From positions 372,001 to 436,000 of the forward strand of contig NZ_BCSO01000001.1 of assembly GCF_001570905.1 (NCBI RefSeq): DNA of 64,000 nt, in the 5' to 3' direction. The notes beneath the pieces were generated by a model. The model was not told where the DNA came from and did no database searches. It worked only from the letters and a program-made list of their open reading frames with translations. The first letter of the stretch is position 1; the number at the start of each line of letters is the position of its first letter. Below, in pieces: positions 51,352-61,009 of this stretch. The position numbers were made by a program, and so were the translations under genes. The DNA is from [Zimmermannella] alba NBRC 15616. GTDB taxonomy: Bacteria > Actinomycetota > Actinomycetes > Actinomycetales > Microbacteriaceae.

Positions 51352-54168
51352 GTGACCGCAGTGAACAGCTTCGGCGCCAAGGACACCCTTGCGGTGGACG
51401 GCACCGAGTACGACATCTTCCGCATCGATTCGGTGAACGGCTACGACAAGCTGCCGTTCAGTCTCAAGATCCTCCTCGAAAACCTGCTGCGCACCGAGGA
51501 CGGCAAGAACGTCACCGCCGAGCAGATCAACGCGCTTGGCTCGTGGGACCCGCAGGCTGAGCCGAACACCGAGATTCAGTTCACGCCGGCCCGCGTCGTC
51601 ATGCAGGACTTCACTGGCGTTCCCTGCATCGTTGACCTTGCCACGATGCGTGAGGCTGTTCTCGAGCTTGGCGGCGACCCGAAGAAGATCAACCCGCTTG
51701 CTCCGGCCGAACTGGTTATCGACCACTCCGTCATCGCTGACCTCTTCGGTCGCGAGGATGCCTTCGAGCGCAACGTCGAAATCGAGTACGAGCGCAACGG
51801 CGAGCGCTACCAGTTCCTCCGCTGGGGCCAGACGGCCTTCGACGACTTCAAGGTCGTTCCTCCGGGTACCGGTATCGTCCACCAGGTCAACATTGAGTAC
51901 CTCGCTCGCGTCGCCTTCGTGCGCGAAGTTGACGGTGCGCTCCAGGCCTACCCGGACACCCTCGTCGGCACCGACTCGCACACCACGATGGTGAACGGCC
52001 TCGGCGTCCTCGGCTGGGGTGTCGGTGGCATCGAAGCCGAGGCTGCCATGCTCGGCCAGCCCGTCTCGATGCTCATCCCGAAGGTCGTCGGCTTCAAGCT
52101 CAAGGGCCAGATCCCTGCTGGCGTGACGGCAACGGACGTCGTCCTCACGATCACGGACATGCTCCGCCAGCACGGTGTCGTCGGTAAGTTCGTCGAGTTC
52201 TACGGTGACGGTGTCGCCGAGGTTCCGCTCGCGAACCGCGCCACGATCGGCAACATGTCGCCCGAGTTCGGTTCGACCGCCGCGATCTTCCCGATCGACG
52301 AGGAGACCCTCAACTACCTCCGCTTCACCGGCCGCAGCGAGTCGCAGGTCAAGCTCGTCGAGGCCTACGCCAAGGAACAGCACCTCTGGCACGACCCCTC
52401 GGTTGAGGCGAACTACTCGGAGTACCTCGAGCTCGACCTCTCGACGGTTGTTCCCTCGATCGCTGGCCCGAAGCGTCCGCAGGACCGCATCGAGCTCACC
52501 GAAGCACAGGCCCAGTTCGCCCGCGACCTTGCGAACTACGCGAAGCCGGTCAAGCACGACCTCGTCGACCACCAGGCCAGCGAGTCGTTCCCGGCATCCG
52601 ACCCGGCCTCGACGACGCCCGAATCCGACGAGACCGACGTCATTGAGCAGAAGCCCGCGGCCCCGGTCACTCGCATCTCGAACCCGGTCGAGGTCACGAA
52701 CAGCGACGACACCTTCACGATCGACCACGGTCACGTCGCGATCGCTGCCATCACCTCGTGCACGAACACCTCAAACCCCTCGGTCATGCTCGCGGCTGGC
52801 CTCGTGGCACGCAACGCCGTCGCCAAGGGGCTCACGCGCAAGCCGTGGGTGAAGACGACGATGGCACCCGGCTCGAAGGTCGTCACCGACTACTACGAGA
52901 AGGCAGGACTCTGGAAGGACCTCGAGGCGCTCGGCTTCTATCTCGTCGGCTACGGCTGCACGACCTGCATCGGTAACTCGGGCCCCGTCGACGAGCCCAT
53001 CTCGAAGGCCATCAACGACAACGACCTCGCTGTCACGGCAGTCCTCTCGGGTAACCGCAACTTTGAGGGCCGCATCAACCCCGATGTGAAGATGAACTAC
53101 CTCGCATCGCCGCCGCTCGTAATCGCCTATGCGCTCGCCGGCACGATGGACTTCGACTTCGACTCGACGCCGCTCGGCCAGGACCAGGACGGCAACGACG
53201 TCTACCTCAAGGACATCTGGCCGACCGCCGAAGAAGTGCAGGCCACGATCGACTCCTCGATCGACACCGAGATGTTCAACAAGCAGTATGGGGCCGTCTT
53301 CGACGGTGACGAGCGCTGGCGTTCGCTGCCGACGCCGACCGGTGCCACCTTCGAGTGGGACACCGAGTCGACTTACGTCCGCAAGCCCCCGTACTTCGAG
53401 GGCATGCAGCTCGAGCTCACGCCGGTCTCGGACGTCAAGGGCGCACGCGTGCTCGCGAAGCTCGGCGACTCGGTCACGACCGACCACATTTCGCCGGCCG
53501 GTTCGATCAAGGCTGACTCGCCCGCGGGTGAGTACCTCGCCGCGAACGGCGTTGACCGCAATGACTTCAACTCCTACGGCTCGCGCCGTGGTAACCACGA
53601 AGTCATGATTCGCGGTACCTTCGCGAACATTCGTCTCAAGAACCTCCTCCTCGACGGTGTCGAGGGTGGCTACACGCGCGACTTCACGATGCCGGATGCC
53701 CCGCAGTCGTTCATTTACGACGCGGCCCAGCACTACGCCGAGAGCAACACGCCGCTTGTCGTGCTCGGTGGCAAGGAGTACGGTTCGGGTTCCTCGCGTG
53801 ACTGGGCTGCAAAGGGCACGCGCCTGCTCGGTGTGAAGGCTGTCATCGTTGAGTCGTTCGAACGCATCCACCGTTCGAACCTCATCGGCATGGGCGTTGT
53901 CCCGCTCCAGTTCCCGGCAGGGGAGAGCTGGGAATCGCTCGGCCTCGACGGCACCGAGTCGATCTCGATCACGGGCCTCGAAGAGCTCAACGAGGGTCGC
54001 ACCCCGAAGACGGTGCATGTCGTGGCAGAGACCACCGAGCACTCGCCGGAAGGCAAGCAGACCGTCGAGTTCGACGCGATCGTCCGCATCGACACGCCTG
54101 GTGAAGCCGACTACTACCGCAACGGCGGCATCCTCCAGTACGTGCTGCGCCAGCTCGCCAGCAAGTAG
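51352..54168 (+). CDS. acnA: Aconitate hydratase
   Basis: 938-residue [4Fe-4S] enzyme of the TCA cycle that interconverts citrate and isocitrate. The three cluster Cys are in [11 protein letters not shown] and [30 protein letters not shown] is the conserved substrate-site motif; the swivelling domain has [12 protein letters not shown] and [17 protein letters not shown]. An ~35-residue acidic insert ([20 protein letters not shown]) follows residue ~400. GTG 51352 with GGAG 9 nt upstream is favoured over longer readings. Ends at a strong hairpin. Confidence 0.96.
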   Translation: MTAVNSFGAKDTLAVDGTEYDIFRIDSVNGYDKLPFSLKILLENLLRTEDGKNVTAEQINALGSWDPQAEPNTEIQFTPARVVMQDFTGVPCIVDLATMREAVLELGGDPKKINPLAPAELVIDHSVIADLFGREDAFERNVEIEYERNGERYQFLRWGQTAFDDFKVVPPGTGIVHQVNIEYLARVAFVREVDGALQAYPDTLVGTDSHTTMVNGLGVLGWGVGGIEAEAAMLGQPVSMLIPKVVGFKLKGQIPAGVTATDVVLTITDMLRQHGVVGKFVEFYGDGVAEVPLANRATIGNMSPEFGSTAAIFPIDEETLNYLRFTGRSESQVKLVEAYAKEQHLWHDPSVEANYSEYLELDLSTVVPSIAGPKRPQDRIELTEAQAQFARDLANYAKPVKHDLVDHQASESFPASDPASTTPESDETDVIEQKPAAPVTRISNPVEVTNSDDTFTIDHGHVAIAAITSCTNTSNPSVMLAAGLVARNAVAKGLTRKPWVKTTMAPGSKVVTDYYEKAGLWKDLEALGFYLVGYGCTTCIGNSGPVDEPISKAINDNDLAVTAVLSGNRNFEGRINPDVKMNYLASPPLVIAYALAGTMDFDFDSTPLGQDQDGNDVYLKDIWPTAEEVQATIDSSIDTEMFNKQYGAVFDGDERWRSLPTPTGATFEWDTESTYVRKPPYFEGMQLELTPVSDVKGARVLAKLGDSVTTDHISPAGSIKADSPAGEYLAANGVDRNDFNSYGSRRGNHEVMIRGTFANIRLKNLLLDGVEGGYTRDFTMPDAPQSFIYDAAQHYAESNTPLVVLGGKEYGSGSSRDWAAKGTRLLGVKAVIVESFERIHRSNLIGMGVVPLQFPAGESWESLGLDGTESISITGLEELNEGRTPKTVHVVAETTEHSPEGKQTVEFDAIVRIDTPGEADYYRNGGILQYVLRQLASK

Positions 54169-54182
54169 TCACTCGAGTCTCA

Positions 54183-54220
54183 GGGAGCTTGGGCAGACCA
54201 ACCGGTCTGCCCAAGCTCCC
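54183..54220. terminator. 17-bp hairpin terminator after acnA
   Basis: GGGAGCTTGGGCAGACC pairs perfectly with its complement across loop AACC. The dxs -10 hexamer begins only 7 bp past the stem, so the dxs -35 region lies inside the stem. Confidence 0.85.
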
Positions 54221-54226
54221 TCTCGC

Positions 54227-54232
54227 TAGGAT
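54227..54232 (+). promoter_or_regulatory. -10 hexamer TAGGAT for leaderless dxs mRNA
   Basis: TAGGAT ends 7 nt before ATG 54240; no Shine-Dalgarno precedes it. Confidence 0.5.
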
Positions 54233-54239
54233 GGGTTCG

Positions 54240-56162
54240 ATGAGCACCAAGATTCTCCCGACGATCACCAAGCCAGCCGATTTGCGGCGGCTCGGGCTCG
54301 AGGAAGAGCGCCAATTGGCGCAGGAGATCCGCGAATTCCTCATCGAACACGTCTCCCGCCAGGGTGGCCACCTTGGGCCGAACCTCGGTGTGGTTGAACT
54401 CACACTCGCGCTGCACCGCGTCTTCGATTCGCCGCGGGACGCGATCGTGTTCGACACCGGTCACCAGTCGTATGTGCACAAGCTGCTGACCGGTCGCCAA
54501 GACTTTTCCCGTCTCCGTGAACGCGGTGGCCTTGCCGGCTACCCGCAGCGCTCGGAGTCCCCGCACGACATCGTTGAGTCGTCGCACGCCTCAAGCTCAC
54601 TGAGCTGGGCCGACGGCATCTCTCGCGCCTTCAGCCTCACCGGTCAAGACGACCGCCACGTCGTTGCCGTTGTCGGCGACGGTGCTCTGACCGGCGGCAT
54701 GACGTGGGAAGCGCTCAACAACATCACCGACGACAACAAGCGCAAGCTCGTCATCGTCGTGAACGACAACGGCCGCTCCTACGCCCCGACGATCGGCGGC
54801 ATGGCCCGGTTCCTCAACACGGTGCGTACGCAGCGCTCGTACCTCGCGCTGCAGTCGCAATCCTCGAAGGCGTTCCGTCAGCTCGGTGGCGGGCTCGGAA
54901 ACCGCTTCTACCGTGGCGTGCGTGGCGGCATCCACGGTTTCCTCTCGCGCTTCTCGAATGGTGAGGCGCTCTACTCGAATCTCGACATCAAGTACCTCGG
55001 ACCGGTTGACGGCCACGACATCGAGGCGCTGGAAGACACGCTGCGTCAGGCGAAGGACTATGGCGCTCCCGTCATCGTGCACGCGATCACGCAGAAGGGC
55101 CGCGGCTACCAGCTGGCCCTCGACAACGACGCGGACCAGTTCCACGCCGTCGGCAAGATGGACCCGACGACCGGTGAACCGCTCAAGGCCGACCAGGGCG
55201 AATCCTGGACGAGCGTCTTCGCGGACGAAATCGCTGAGCTTGCCGCCACGAACCCGAAGCTCGTCGGCATTACCGCTGCCATGCTGCGCCCCGTCGGGCT
55301 GCACCGCTTCAAGGAACGCTTCCCGGAACGCGTCCTCGACGTGGGCATCGCAGAACAGCACGCGGTCACGAGCGCCGCAGGCCTCGCCTACGGCGGCCTC
55401 CACCCGGTCGTGGCTATCTATTCGACCTTCATGAACCGCGCCTTCGACCAGGTGCTCATGGATGTGGGGCTCCACCGCGCCGGCGTCACCTTCGTGCTCG
55501 ACCGTGCGGGTGTCACTGGCCCCGACGGGCCGAGCCACCACGGCGTGTGGGACCTCGCGCTCCTGCAGATCGTCCCGACGATTCGCCTGGCGGCGCCCCG
55601 CGATGCGAGCCGTCTGCGTGAGGAGCTGCGCGAAGCAGTCGCCGTCGACGACGCACCCACCGTCATCCGTTTCTCGAAGGGTGTCGTCGACGACGAACAC
55701 GACGCCGTCGAGCGCCTCGAAGACGGTGTCGACGTACTCGTCCGCGGTTCCAAGCAGGATGTGCTCCTCGTCACGGTGGGCCCGATGGCCACGCTCGGGC
55801 TTGATGTGGCACGCCTTCTTGAAGCCGAAGGCATCGGCGCGACCGTGGTTGACCCGCGCTGGGTCGTGCCGGTCCCGCAGAGCGTGCTGTGCCTCTCAGG
55901 CGAACACCGCATCGTCGTCACCATCGAAGACGGTGTTGTCGTGGGCGGCATCGGCACCCGCGTGCGTCAAGACCTCCGTGCCGCTGAGATTGACACCACG
56001 GTCACGGAGCTCGGTATTCCAGACGAATTCATTGCCCACGCAAGCCGCTCACAAATCCTCAAGGATGCCGGTCTGACGGCCGAGAACATCGCCGCAAACG
56101 TCATCGCGCAGGTGCGTGGAACGCGCATCCCGTACGCCCGTCCAGAGCGCACACGCAAGTAG
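54240..56162 (+). CDS. dxs: 1-Deoxy-D-xylulose-5-phosphate synthase
   Basis: 640-residue ThDP enzyme, first step of the MEP isoprenoid pathway: pyruvate plus glyceraldehyde-3-phosphate. HVSRQGGHLGPNLGVVELTL, FDTGHQSYVHKLLTG, the ThDP motif GDGALTGGMTWEALNN and, in the transketolase domain, RFPERVLDVGIAEQHAVTSA with catalytic Glu are clear. ATG 54240 (leaderless) is preferred; ATG 54231 would add three residues. In Mycobacterium dxs also neighbours the rnd/DUF3000 pair. Confidence 0.95.
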   Translation: MSTKILPTITKPADLRRLGLEEERQLAQEIREFLIEHVSRQGGHLGPNLGVVELTLALHRVFDSPRDAIVFDTGHQSYVHKLLTGRQDFSRLRERGGLAGYPQRSESPHDIVESSHASSSLSWADGISRAFSLTGQDDRHVVAVVGDGALTGGMTWEALNNITDDNKRKLVIVVNDNGRSYAPTIGGMARFLNTVRTQRSYLALQSQSSKAFRQLGGGLGNRFYRGVRGGIHGFLSRFSNGEALYSNLDIKYLGPVDGHDIEALEDTLRQAKDYGAPVIVHAITQKGRGYQLALDNDADQFHAVGKMDPTTGEPLKADQGESWTSVFADEIAELAATNPKLVGITAAMLRPVGLHRFKERFPERVLDVGIAEQHAVTSAAGLAYGGLHPVVAIYSTFMNRAFDQVLMDVGLHRAGVTFVLDRAGVTGPDGPSHHGVWDLALLQIVPTIRLAAPRDASRLREELREAVAVDDAPTVIRFSKGVVDDEHDAVERLEDGVDVLVRGSKQDVLLVTVGPMATLGLDVARLLEAEGIGATVVDPRWVVPVPQSVLCLSGEHRIVVTIEDGVVVGGIGTRVRQDLRAAEIDTTVTELGIPDEFIAHASRSQILKDAGLTAENIAANVIAQVRGTRIPYARPERTRK

Positions 56163-56204
56163 TTCGTCTGCACGAAACCCACAATCAACTTTTTTCACAA
56201 CTTC

Positions 56205-56234
56205 TTGGGCGCTCGGCACCCTCGCTCATAGACT
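56205..56234 (+). promoter_or_regulatory. Candidate cstA promoter TTGGGC-18-TAGACT
   Basis: An 18-bp-spaced promoter; the transcript would begin near 56241. A perfect 12-bp palindrome TCTCAGCTGAGA (56250-56261) lies just downstream in the leader and could be an operator. Confidence 0.4.
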
Positions 56235-56290
56235 CCCCTCACAGCCGTTTCTCAGCTGAGACGGCAGTTTCCAAACTTGAGGGAGACGCA

Positions 56291-58594
56291 ATGACGAGTT
56301 CAACTCGGGAACAGGTGGAGCCAACGACGGCTCCACGCGATTGGGCAGAGCAGCCGATTGAGATGCCGACTGACCTACCCCCAACCTCGGTCGATCCGGA
56401 CGCCAAGAAGGGCAAGCTCTGGAAGACCATCCTTGTCTGGTCGCTCGTGGGCCTGCTCGGCGCCGTGAGCTGGACGATCCTCGCACTCCACCGTGGCGAA
56501 ACCATCAACGCTGTCTGGTTCGTCTTCGCTGGTGTGTGCTCCTACTTCATCGCGCACCGCTTCTACGCGAAGTACATCGAAAACAGGGTGGCAATGCCGG
56601 ACGACCGCCGTGCAACGCCCGCCGAATACGCGGCCAACGGTAAGGACTTCGTTGCTACCGACCGCCGCGTGCTCTACGGTCACCACTTCGCCGCTATTGC
56701 AGGTGCTGGCCCCCTCGTCGGCCCGGTCCTTGCAGCCCAGATGGGCTTCCTGCCAGGCACGATCTGGATCATCCTCGGCGTGATCTTCGCCGGTGCGGTC
56801 CAGGACTACCTGGTGCTCTTCTTCTCGATGCGCCGTAAGGGCCGCTCGCTCGGCCAGATGGCCCGTGAGGAACTTGGTCCGATCGGTGGTACGGCAGCAA
56901 TCTTCGCCACGCTCATGATCATGCTCATCATCGTGGCCATCCTCGCCCTGGTCGTCGTGAACGCTCTCGGCGAGAGCGCCTGGGGTGTCTTCTCCGTCTC
57001 GATGACGATCCCGATCGCCATTTTCATGGGCTGCTACCTGCGCTTCTTCCGCCCCGGCAAGGTCATGGAGATCTCCTTCATCGGCTTCGGTCTCCTCCTC
57101 GCCGCGATCATCGGCGGTGGCTACATCGCAGGCACCGAGTGGGGCCAGGCGATCTTCCACCTCGACAAGATCTGGATCGCCATCGCGATCATCATCTACG
57201 GCTTCGTTGCCGCTGTGCTCCCGGTGTGGCTGCTCCTCAGCCCCCGCGACTACCTCTCGACCTTCATGAAGATCGGCGTCATCGCCATGCTCGCTGGCGC
57301 GATCCTCATCGTTCGCCCGGAGATTTCGGCCCCCGCCTTCTCCGAGTACATCGGTCGTGAAGACGGCCCGATCGTTGCTGGTTCGGTTTTCCCGTTCCTC
57401 TTCGTGACGATCGCCTGTGGTGCACTCTCCGGCTTCCACGCCCTCATCTCCTCGGGTACGACCCCGAAGATGGTGCACAAGGAACGCCAGACCCGCTTCA
57501 TCGGCTACGGCGGCATGCTCATGGAATCGTTCGTCGCACTCATGGCGATCGTGGCAGCGCTCTCGATCGACCGCGGCATCTACTTCGCGATGAACGCACC
57601 CGCCGCCGCAACCGGTGGCACGGTCGAGACCGCAGTCCAGTTCGTGAACAACCTTGGTCTCACGAACGTGAACCTCACGCCGGACATGCTCACGCAGCTT
57701 GCCCAGAACGTGGGCGAGAAGTCGGTCGTCTCGCGCACTGGTGGTGCACCGACCCTCGCAGTCGGTATCGCAACGATCATGCAGCACCTCACAGGCCCGG
57801 GCCTCATGGGCTTCTGGTACCACTTCGCCATCATGTTCGAGGCGCTTTTCATCCTCACGGCTGTCGACGCCGGTACTCGTGTCGCCCGCTTCCAGCTTCA
57901 GGAGGCCGTCGGCAACATCTGGCCGAAGTTCGCCGACAACAATTGGAAGCCCGCGGTCTGGGGTGCAACGGGTCTCATGGTCCTCGGTTGGGGCTCGATC
58001 CTCATCCTCGGCGTGACCGACCCGCTCGGTGGTATCAACACCTTCTTCCCGCTCTTCGGTGTGGCAAACCAGCTCCTCGCGGCCGTCGCGCTCGCTGTGT
58101 GTGCCTCGATCGTCGCGAAGCGTGGACGTCATGCCTTCAAGGTGCTCTGGGTGGTCCTCGCCCCGCTCGCCTTCGACCTCGCCGTGACGCTCACCGGTTC
58201 GTGGTTGAAGATCTTCTCGCCGAACCCGAAGGTTGGCTACTTCGCCAACATGCACGCTTTCCAGAACGCACTTGCTGAAGGCAAGACGAGCTTCGGTAGC
58301 GCGAAGAACGTTGAGGCGATGCAGGCTGTTGTCCGAAACACGATGGTGCAGGGCTCGCTCTCGGTAGTCTTCGCCATCCTCACGATCATCGTCGTGGTGA
58401 GTGCGATCGTCTCCATGGTGAAGTCGTGGAAGCTCGACGGCCAGCCGACGACCGAGCCGCGTCCCATCCCGAGCCGCACCTACGAGCCGTCGGGTTTCAT
58501 CCCGACTGCCGCTGAGCGTGAGGTTGAGCAGCAGTGGGATGCGCTCCCGGTTGACCTTCGCCTGACAGCATCCGCAGACGGAAAGCACGCCTAA
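56291..58594 (+). CDS. cstA: Carbon starvation protein A (pyruvate/peptide transporter)
   Basis: 767-residue membrane protein with about 16-18 hydrophobic segments. CstA members import pyruvate or peptides during carbon limitation. Conserved features are RFYAKYIENRVAMPDDRRAT, YGHHFAAIAGAGPLVGPVLA, WIILGVIFAGAVQDYLVLF and GTTPKMVHKERQTRFIGYGG. The N-terminus (35 residues) and C-terminus (RTYEPSGFIPTAAEREVEQQ) are soluble. ATG 56291 has GAGGGAG 6 nt upstream. The ybdD-like gene follows within 15 bp, the usual partner. Confidence 0.95.
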   Translation: MTSSTREQVEPTTAPRDWAEQPIEMPTDLPPTSVDPDAKKGKLWKTILVWSLVGLLGAVSWTILALHRGETINAVWFVFAGVCSYFIAHRFYAKYIENRVAMPDDRRATPAEYAANGKDFVATDRRVLYGHHFAAIAGAGPLVGPVLAAQMGFLPGTIWIILGVIFAGAVQDYLVLFFSMRRKGRSLGQMAREELGPIGGTAAIFATLMIMLIIVAILALVVVNALGESAWGVFSVSMTIPIAIFMGCYLRFFRPGKVMEISFIGFGLLLAAIIGGGYIAGTEWGQAIFHLDKIWIAIAIIIYGFVAAVLPVWLLLSPRDYLSTFMKIGVIAMLAGAILIVRPEISAPAFSEYIGREDGPIVAGSVFPFLFVTIACGALSGFHALISSGTTPKMVHKERQTRFIGYGGMLMESFVALMAIVAALSIDRGIYFAMNAPAAATGGTVETAVQFVNNLGLTNVNLTPDMLTQLAQNVGEKSVVSRTGGAPTLAVGIATIMQHLTGPGLMGFWYHFAIMFEALFILTAVDAGTRVARFQLQEAVGNIWPKFADNNWKPAVWGATGLMVLGWGSILILGVTDPLGGINTFFPLFGVANQLLAAVALAVCASIVAKRGRHAFKVLWVVLAPLAFDLAVTLTGSWLKIFSPNPKVGYFANMHAFQNALAEGKTSFGSAKNVEAMQAVVRNTMVQGSLSVVFAILTIIVVVSAIVSMVKSWKLDGQPTTEPRPIPSRTYEPSGFIPTAAEREVEQQWDALPVDLRLTASADGKHA

Positions 58595-58606
58595 ACGGTG
58601 ACGACC

Positions 58607-58798
58607 ATGTCGAATGCTCGTGACGTCGCGCGCCGCTTCTGGAAGGGGCTTCGCGGCGTCATGGGCGCGGATGCCTACGACCGCTACCTCGCACACCACC
58701 AGCGGCATCACCCGGGTGAACCGGTGATGACCGCCCGCGAGTTCTGGCGCGACAAGGCGGACGAACAAGACCGAAACCCGGGCGCGCGCTGCTGCTAG
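58607..58798 (+). CDS. YbdD/YjiX-family small protein (CstA partner)
   Basis: 63 residues from ATG 58607; GTG 58598 would add three. It contains the family core RDVARRFWKGLRGVMGADAY, HHPGEPVMTAREFWRDKADE and the C-terminal RCC. In E. coli YjiX/YbdD proteins are needed with CstA-type transporters for pyruvate uptake. Cotranscribed with cstA and followed by a strong hairpin. Confidence 0.9.
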   Translation: MSNARDVARRFWKGLRGVMGADAYDRYLAHHQRHHPGEPVMTAREFWRDKADEQDRNPGARCC

Positions 58799-58815
58799 CG
58801 TTCGGGAACGCGAAA

Positions 58816-58851
58816 GGGGTTGGCCCAGTGAGTGATCACTGGGCCAACCCC
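58816..58851. terminator. 16-bp bidirectional hairpin terminator
   Basis: GGGGTTGGCCCAGTGA pairs perfectly with its complement across loop GTGA, between convergent ybdD-like and fadB stop codons. Confidence 0.85.
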
Positions 58852-58864
58852 ATTGCTGTGTGCC

Positions 58865-61009
58865 CTATCGGTGGGCGGCACCACGCTTCGGCGGCGTGTG
58901 GAAGGTGCCGCCGAAGGCCTTCTCAGATGCGCCGACTCGGTCGAGGAACGGCGTGAGGCCACCCGCCTGGAATGGGTATCCGGCACCGAGGATGAGGCAG
59001 AGGTCGATGTCTTCCGCCTCGGCGACCACGCGCTCGTCGAGCATGTGCTTGACTTCGTCGGCGAGACCCACGAAGACCTCGTCACGGAACTCTTCGGCGG
59101 TCTTGTTGCTCTTCGGAATGCCGCCCTGAACAAGCTTCACGGCCTTCTTGTCGAAGTCCTTGATCTTGCCCTTGCCGTCGCGGTCGAAGATCTTGCCGTA
59201 GTCGGCAAGCTTGTGCAGATTTTCGGATGCGTGGAAGCGCTCCGGGAACGCGGTCGCGTTCGTGTCGAGGACGTGCGCACCAACCTTGAGCCCGACAAGC
59301 TCGAGGAGTTCGAAGGGCGTCATCGGGAGCCCGAGTGGGTCGAGCGCATGGTTCACCGTCTCAAACGGCATGCCGGTGTCGACGGCGTGCATGGCGTCAC
59401 CGAGCACCTTTGCGAGGATGCGGTTCACCACGAATCCCGGCGTATCCGTCGTGATGACCGCATTCTTCTTAAGGTTCTTCGCGGTAGCCATCGCCGTTGC
59501 GAGCGTCACATCGTTCGTCTTCGTCGTCTTCACGACCTCGATGAGCGGCATGACTGCCACCGGGTTGAAGAAGTGGAACCCAACCACGCGCTCCGGGTGC
59601 TCGAGGTCTGCCGACATCTCTTCAATGGAGAGGCCCGAGGTGTTCGTGGCGAGGATCGCCTCGGGGGAGATGATCGCCTCCATCGAGGCGAAGACATCCT
59701 TCTTCACCTGCATCTCTTCGAAAACGGCCTCGATGACCCAGTCGCAGTCCGCGAATTCGCTGCGGTCGGTCGTGCCGTGCACGAGTGCCTTGAGGCGGTT
59801 GAGCTCGTCATCCCCGATGCGCTCCTTGGCGTGGAGCTTGTCGAGTTCGCCGTGAATGTACTCGAGACCCTTGTCGACGCGAGCCTGGTCGAGGTCGGTG
59901 ATAACGACCGGCACCTGGAGGCGGCGGACGAAGAGCGTCGCGAACTGGCTTGCCATGAGACCTGCGCCGACGATGCCGACCTTTGTGACGGGGCGTGCAA
60001 GCTCCTTGTCGGGCGCGCCGGCAGGCTTCTTCGCGCGCTTGTTCACGAGGTTGAACGCGTAAATTGACGCGATGAACTGGTCGCCGGCGATGAGATCGGC
60101 GAGTGCCTCCGACTCCATCTGGAAGCCCTTCGCGACAGCACCAGACTTCGCAGCTTTGAGGATGTCGAGCGCCCGGTACGGGGCGAGTGGGACCGTGCCG
60201 AGCTTGTCTTCGAGCGTCTTCTTCGCGACGTTGATGGCGATGTCCCACTTCGTGAGACGCTCCATCTTGCCGGGTGCGTAGGGACGCTTCACCTCGATCT
60301 CGCCGCCGAGGACCGCATCCGCCCACGCAAGTGACTCCTCGAGGAAGTTCACTGCGGGGAACATGGCGTCTGCGATGCCGAGTTCGAAGGCCTGCGGGCC
60401 CTTGAGCATGCGGTTGTTCTTGAGCGGATTCGAGATGACGACCTCGAGCGCTTTCTCAATACCGATGAGGTTCGGAAGCAGCGTCGCCCCACCCCAACCC
60501 GGAACAAGGCCGAGGAAGACTTCCGGCAGCGCGAACGCCGGCACGGACTCGTCGATCGTGCGGTACGTGGAGTTCAGGCCCACCTCCACGCCGCCGCCGA
60601 GTGCCATGCCGTTGTAGAAAGTGAAGCTCGGAACAGGGAGTGTGCTCAGCGAACCGAGCACTTCGTGGCCGAGCTCACCAAGCTGCAGCGCAACCTCACG
60701 GCTCGGGATGGCGTCCACCTGGGAGAGGTCGGCACCTGCGGCAAAGCAGAAGCGCTTGCCCGTGACACCAACGGCCTGGATCTCACCGGCCTCGGCGCGG
60801 GTGTGGAGCTCGCGGATGGTCTCGCCGAGCGCCACGAGCGTGTGCGGTCCGAGCGTGTTCGGACGCTTGTAGTCACGACCGTTGTCGAGCGTGATGAGGG
60901 CGAGAATGCGCCCTGAAGCGAGGCGAATATCGCGCACATGGGCGTGTGTGACGACCTCGTCGCGGGAAGCATCAAGGAGTGCGGCGTACTGCGTTCGGAG
61001 TTCTGACAT
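58865..61009 (-). CDS. fadB: Multifunctional fatty-acid oxidation protein: enoyl-CoA hydratase / 3-hydroxyacyl-CoA dehydrogenase
   Basis: 714 residues. The N-terminal crotonase domain (about 1-270) has GKRFCFAAGADLSQV, the oxyanion-hole segment ALGGGVEVGLN and ALPEVFLGLVPGWGG with the catalytic Glu. A Rossmann NAD domain starts near residue 360 (KVGIVGAGLMASQFA) and the C-terminal 3HCDH domain includes HFFNPVAVMPLIEVV with catalytic His and GFVVNRILA. The ATG shares a base with the fadA stop (TAATG), giving tight coupling. Confidence 0.95.
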   Translation of the reverse strand: MSELRTQYAALLDASRDEVVTHAHVRDIRLASGRILALITLDNGRDYKRPNTLGPHTLVALGETIRELHTRAEAGEIQAVGVTGKRFCFAAGADLSQVDAIPSREVALQLGELGHEVLGSLSTLPVPSFTFYNGMALGGGVEVGLNSTYRTIDESVPAFALPEVFLGLVPGWGGATLLPNLIGIEKALEVVISNPLKNNRMLKGPQAFELGIADAMFPAVNFLEESLAWADAVLGGEIEVKRPYAPGKMERLTKWDIAINVAKKTLEDKLGTVPLAPYRALDILKAAKSGAVAKGFQMESEALADLIAGDQFIASIYAFNLVNKRAKKPAGAPDKELARPVTKVGIVGAGLMASQFATLFVRRLQVPVVITDLDQARVDKGLEYIHGELDKLHAKERIGDDELNRLKALVHGTTDRSEFADCDWVIEAVFEEMQVKKDVFASMEAIISPEAILATNTSGLSIEEMSADLEHPERVVGFHFFNPVAVMPLIEVVKTTKTNDVTLATAMATAKNLKKNAVITTDTPGFVVNRILAKVLGDAMHAVDTGMPFETVNHALDPLGLPMTPFELLELVGLKVGAHVLDTNATAFPERFHASENLHKLADYGKIFDRDGKGKIKDFDKKAVKLVQGGIPKSNKTAEEFRDEVFVGLADEVKHMLDERVVAEAEDIDLCLILGAGYPFQAGGLTPFLDRVGASEKAFGGTFHTPPKRGAAHR

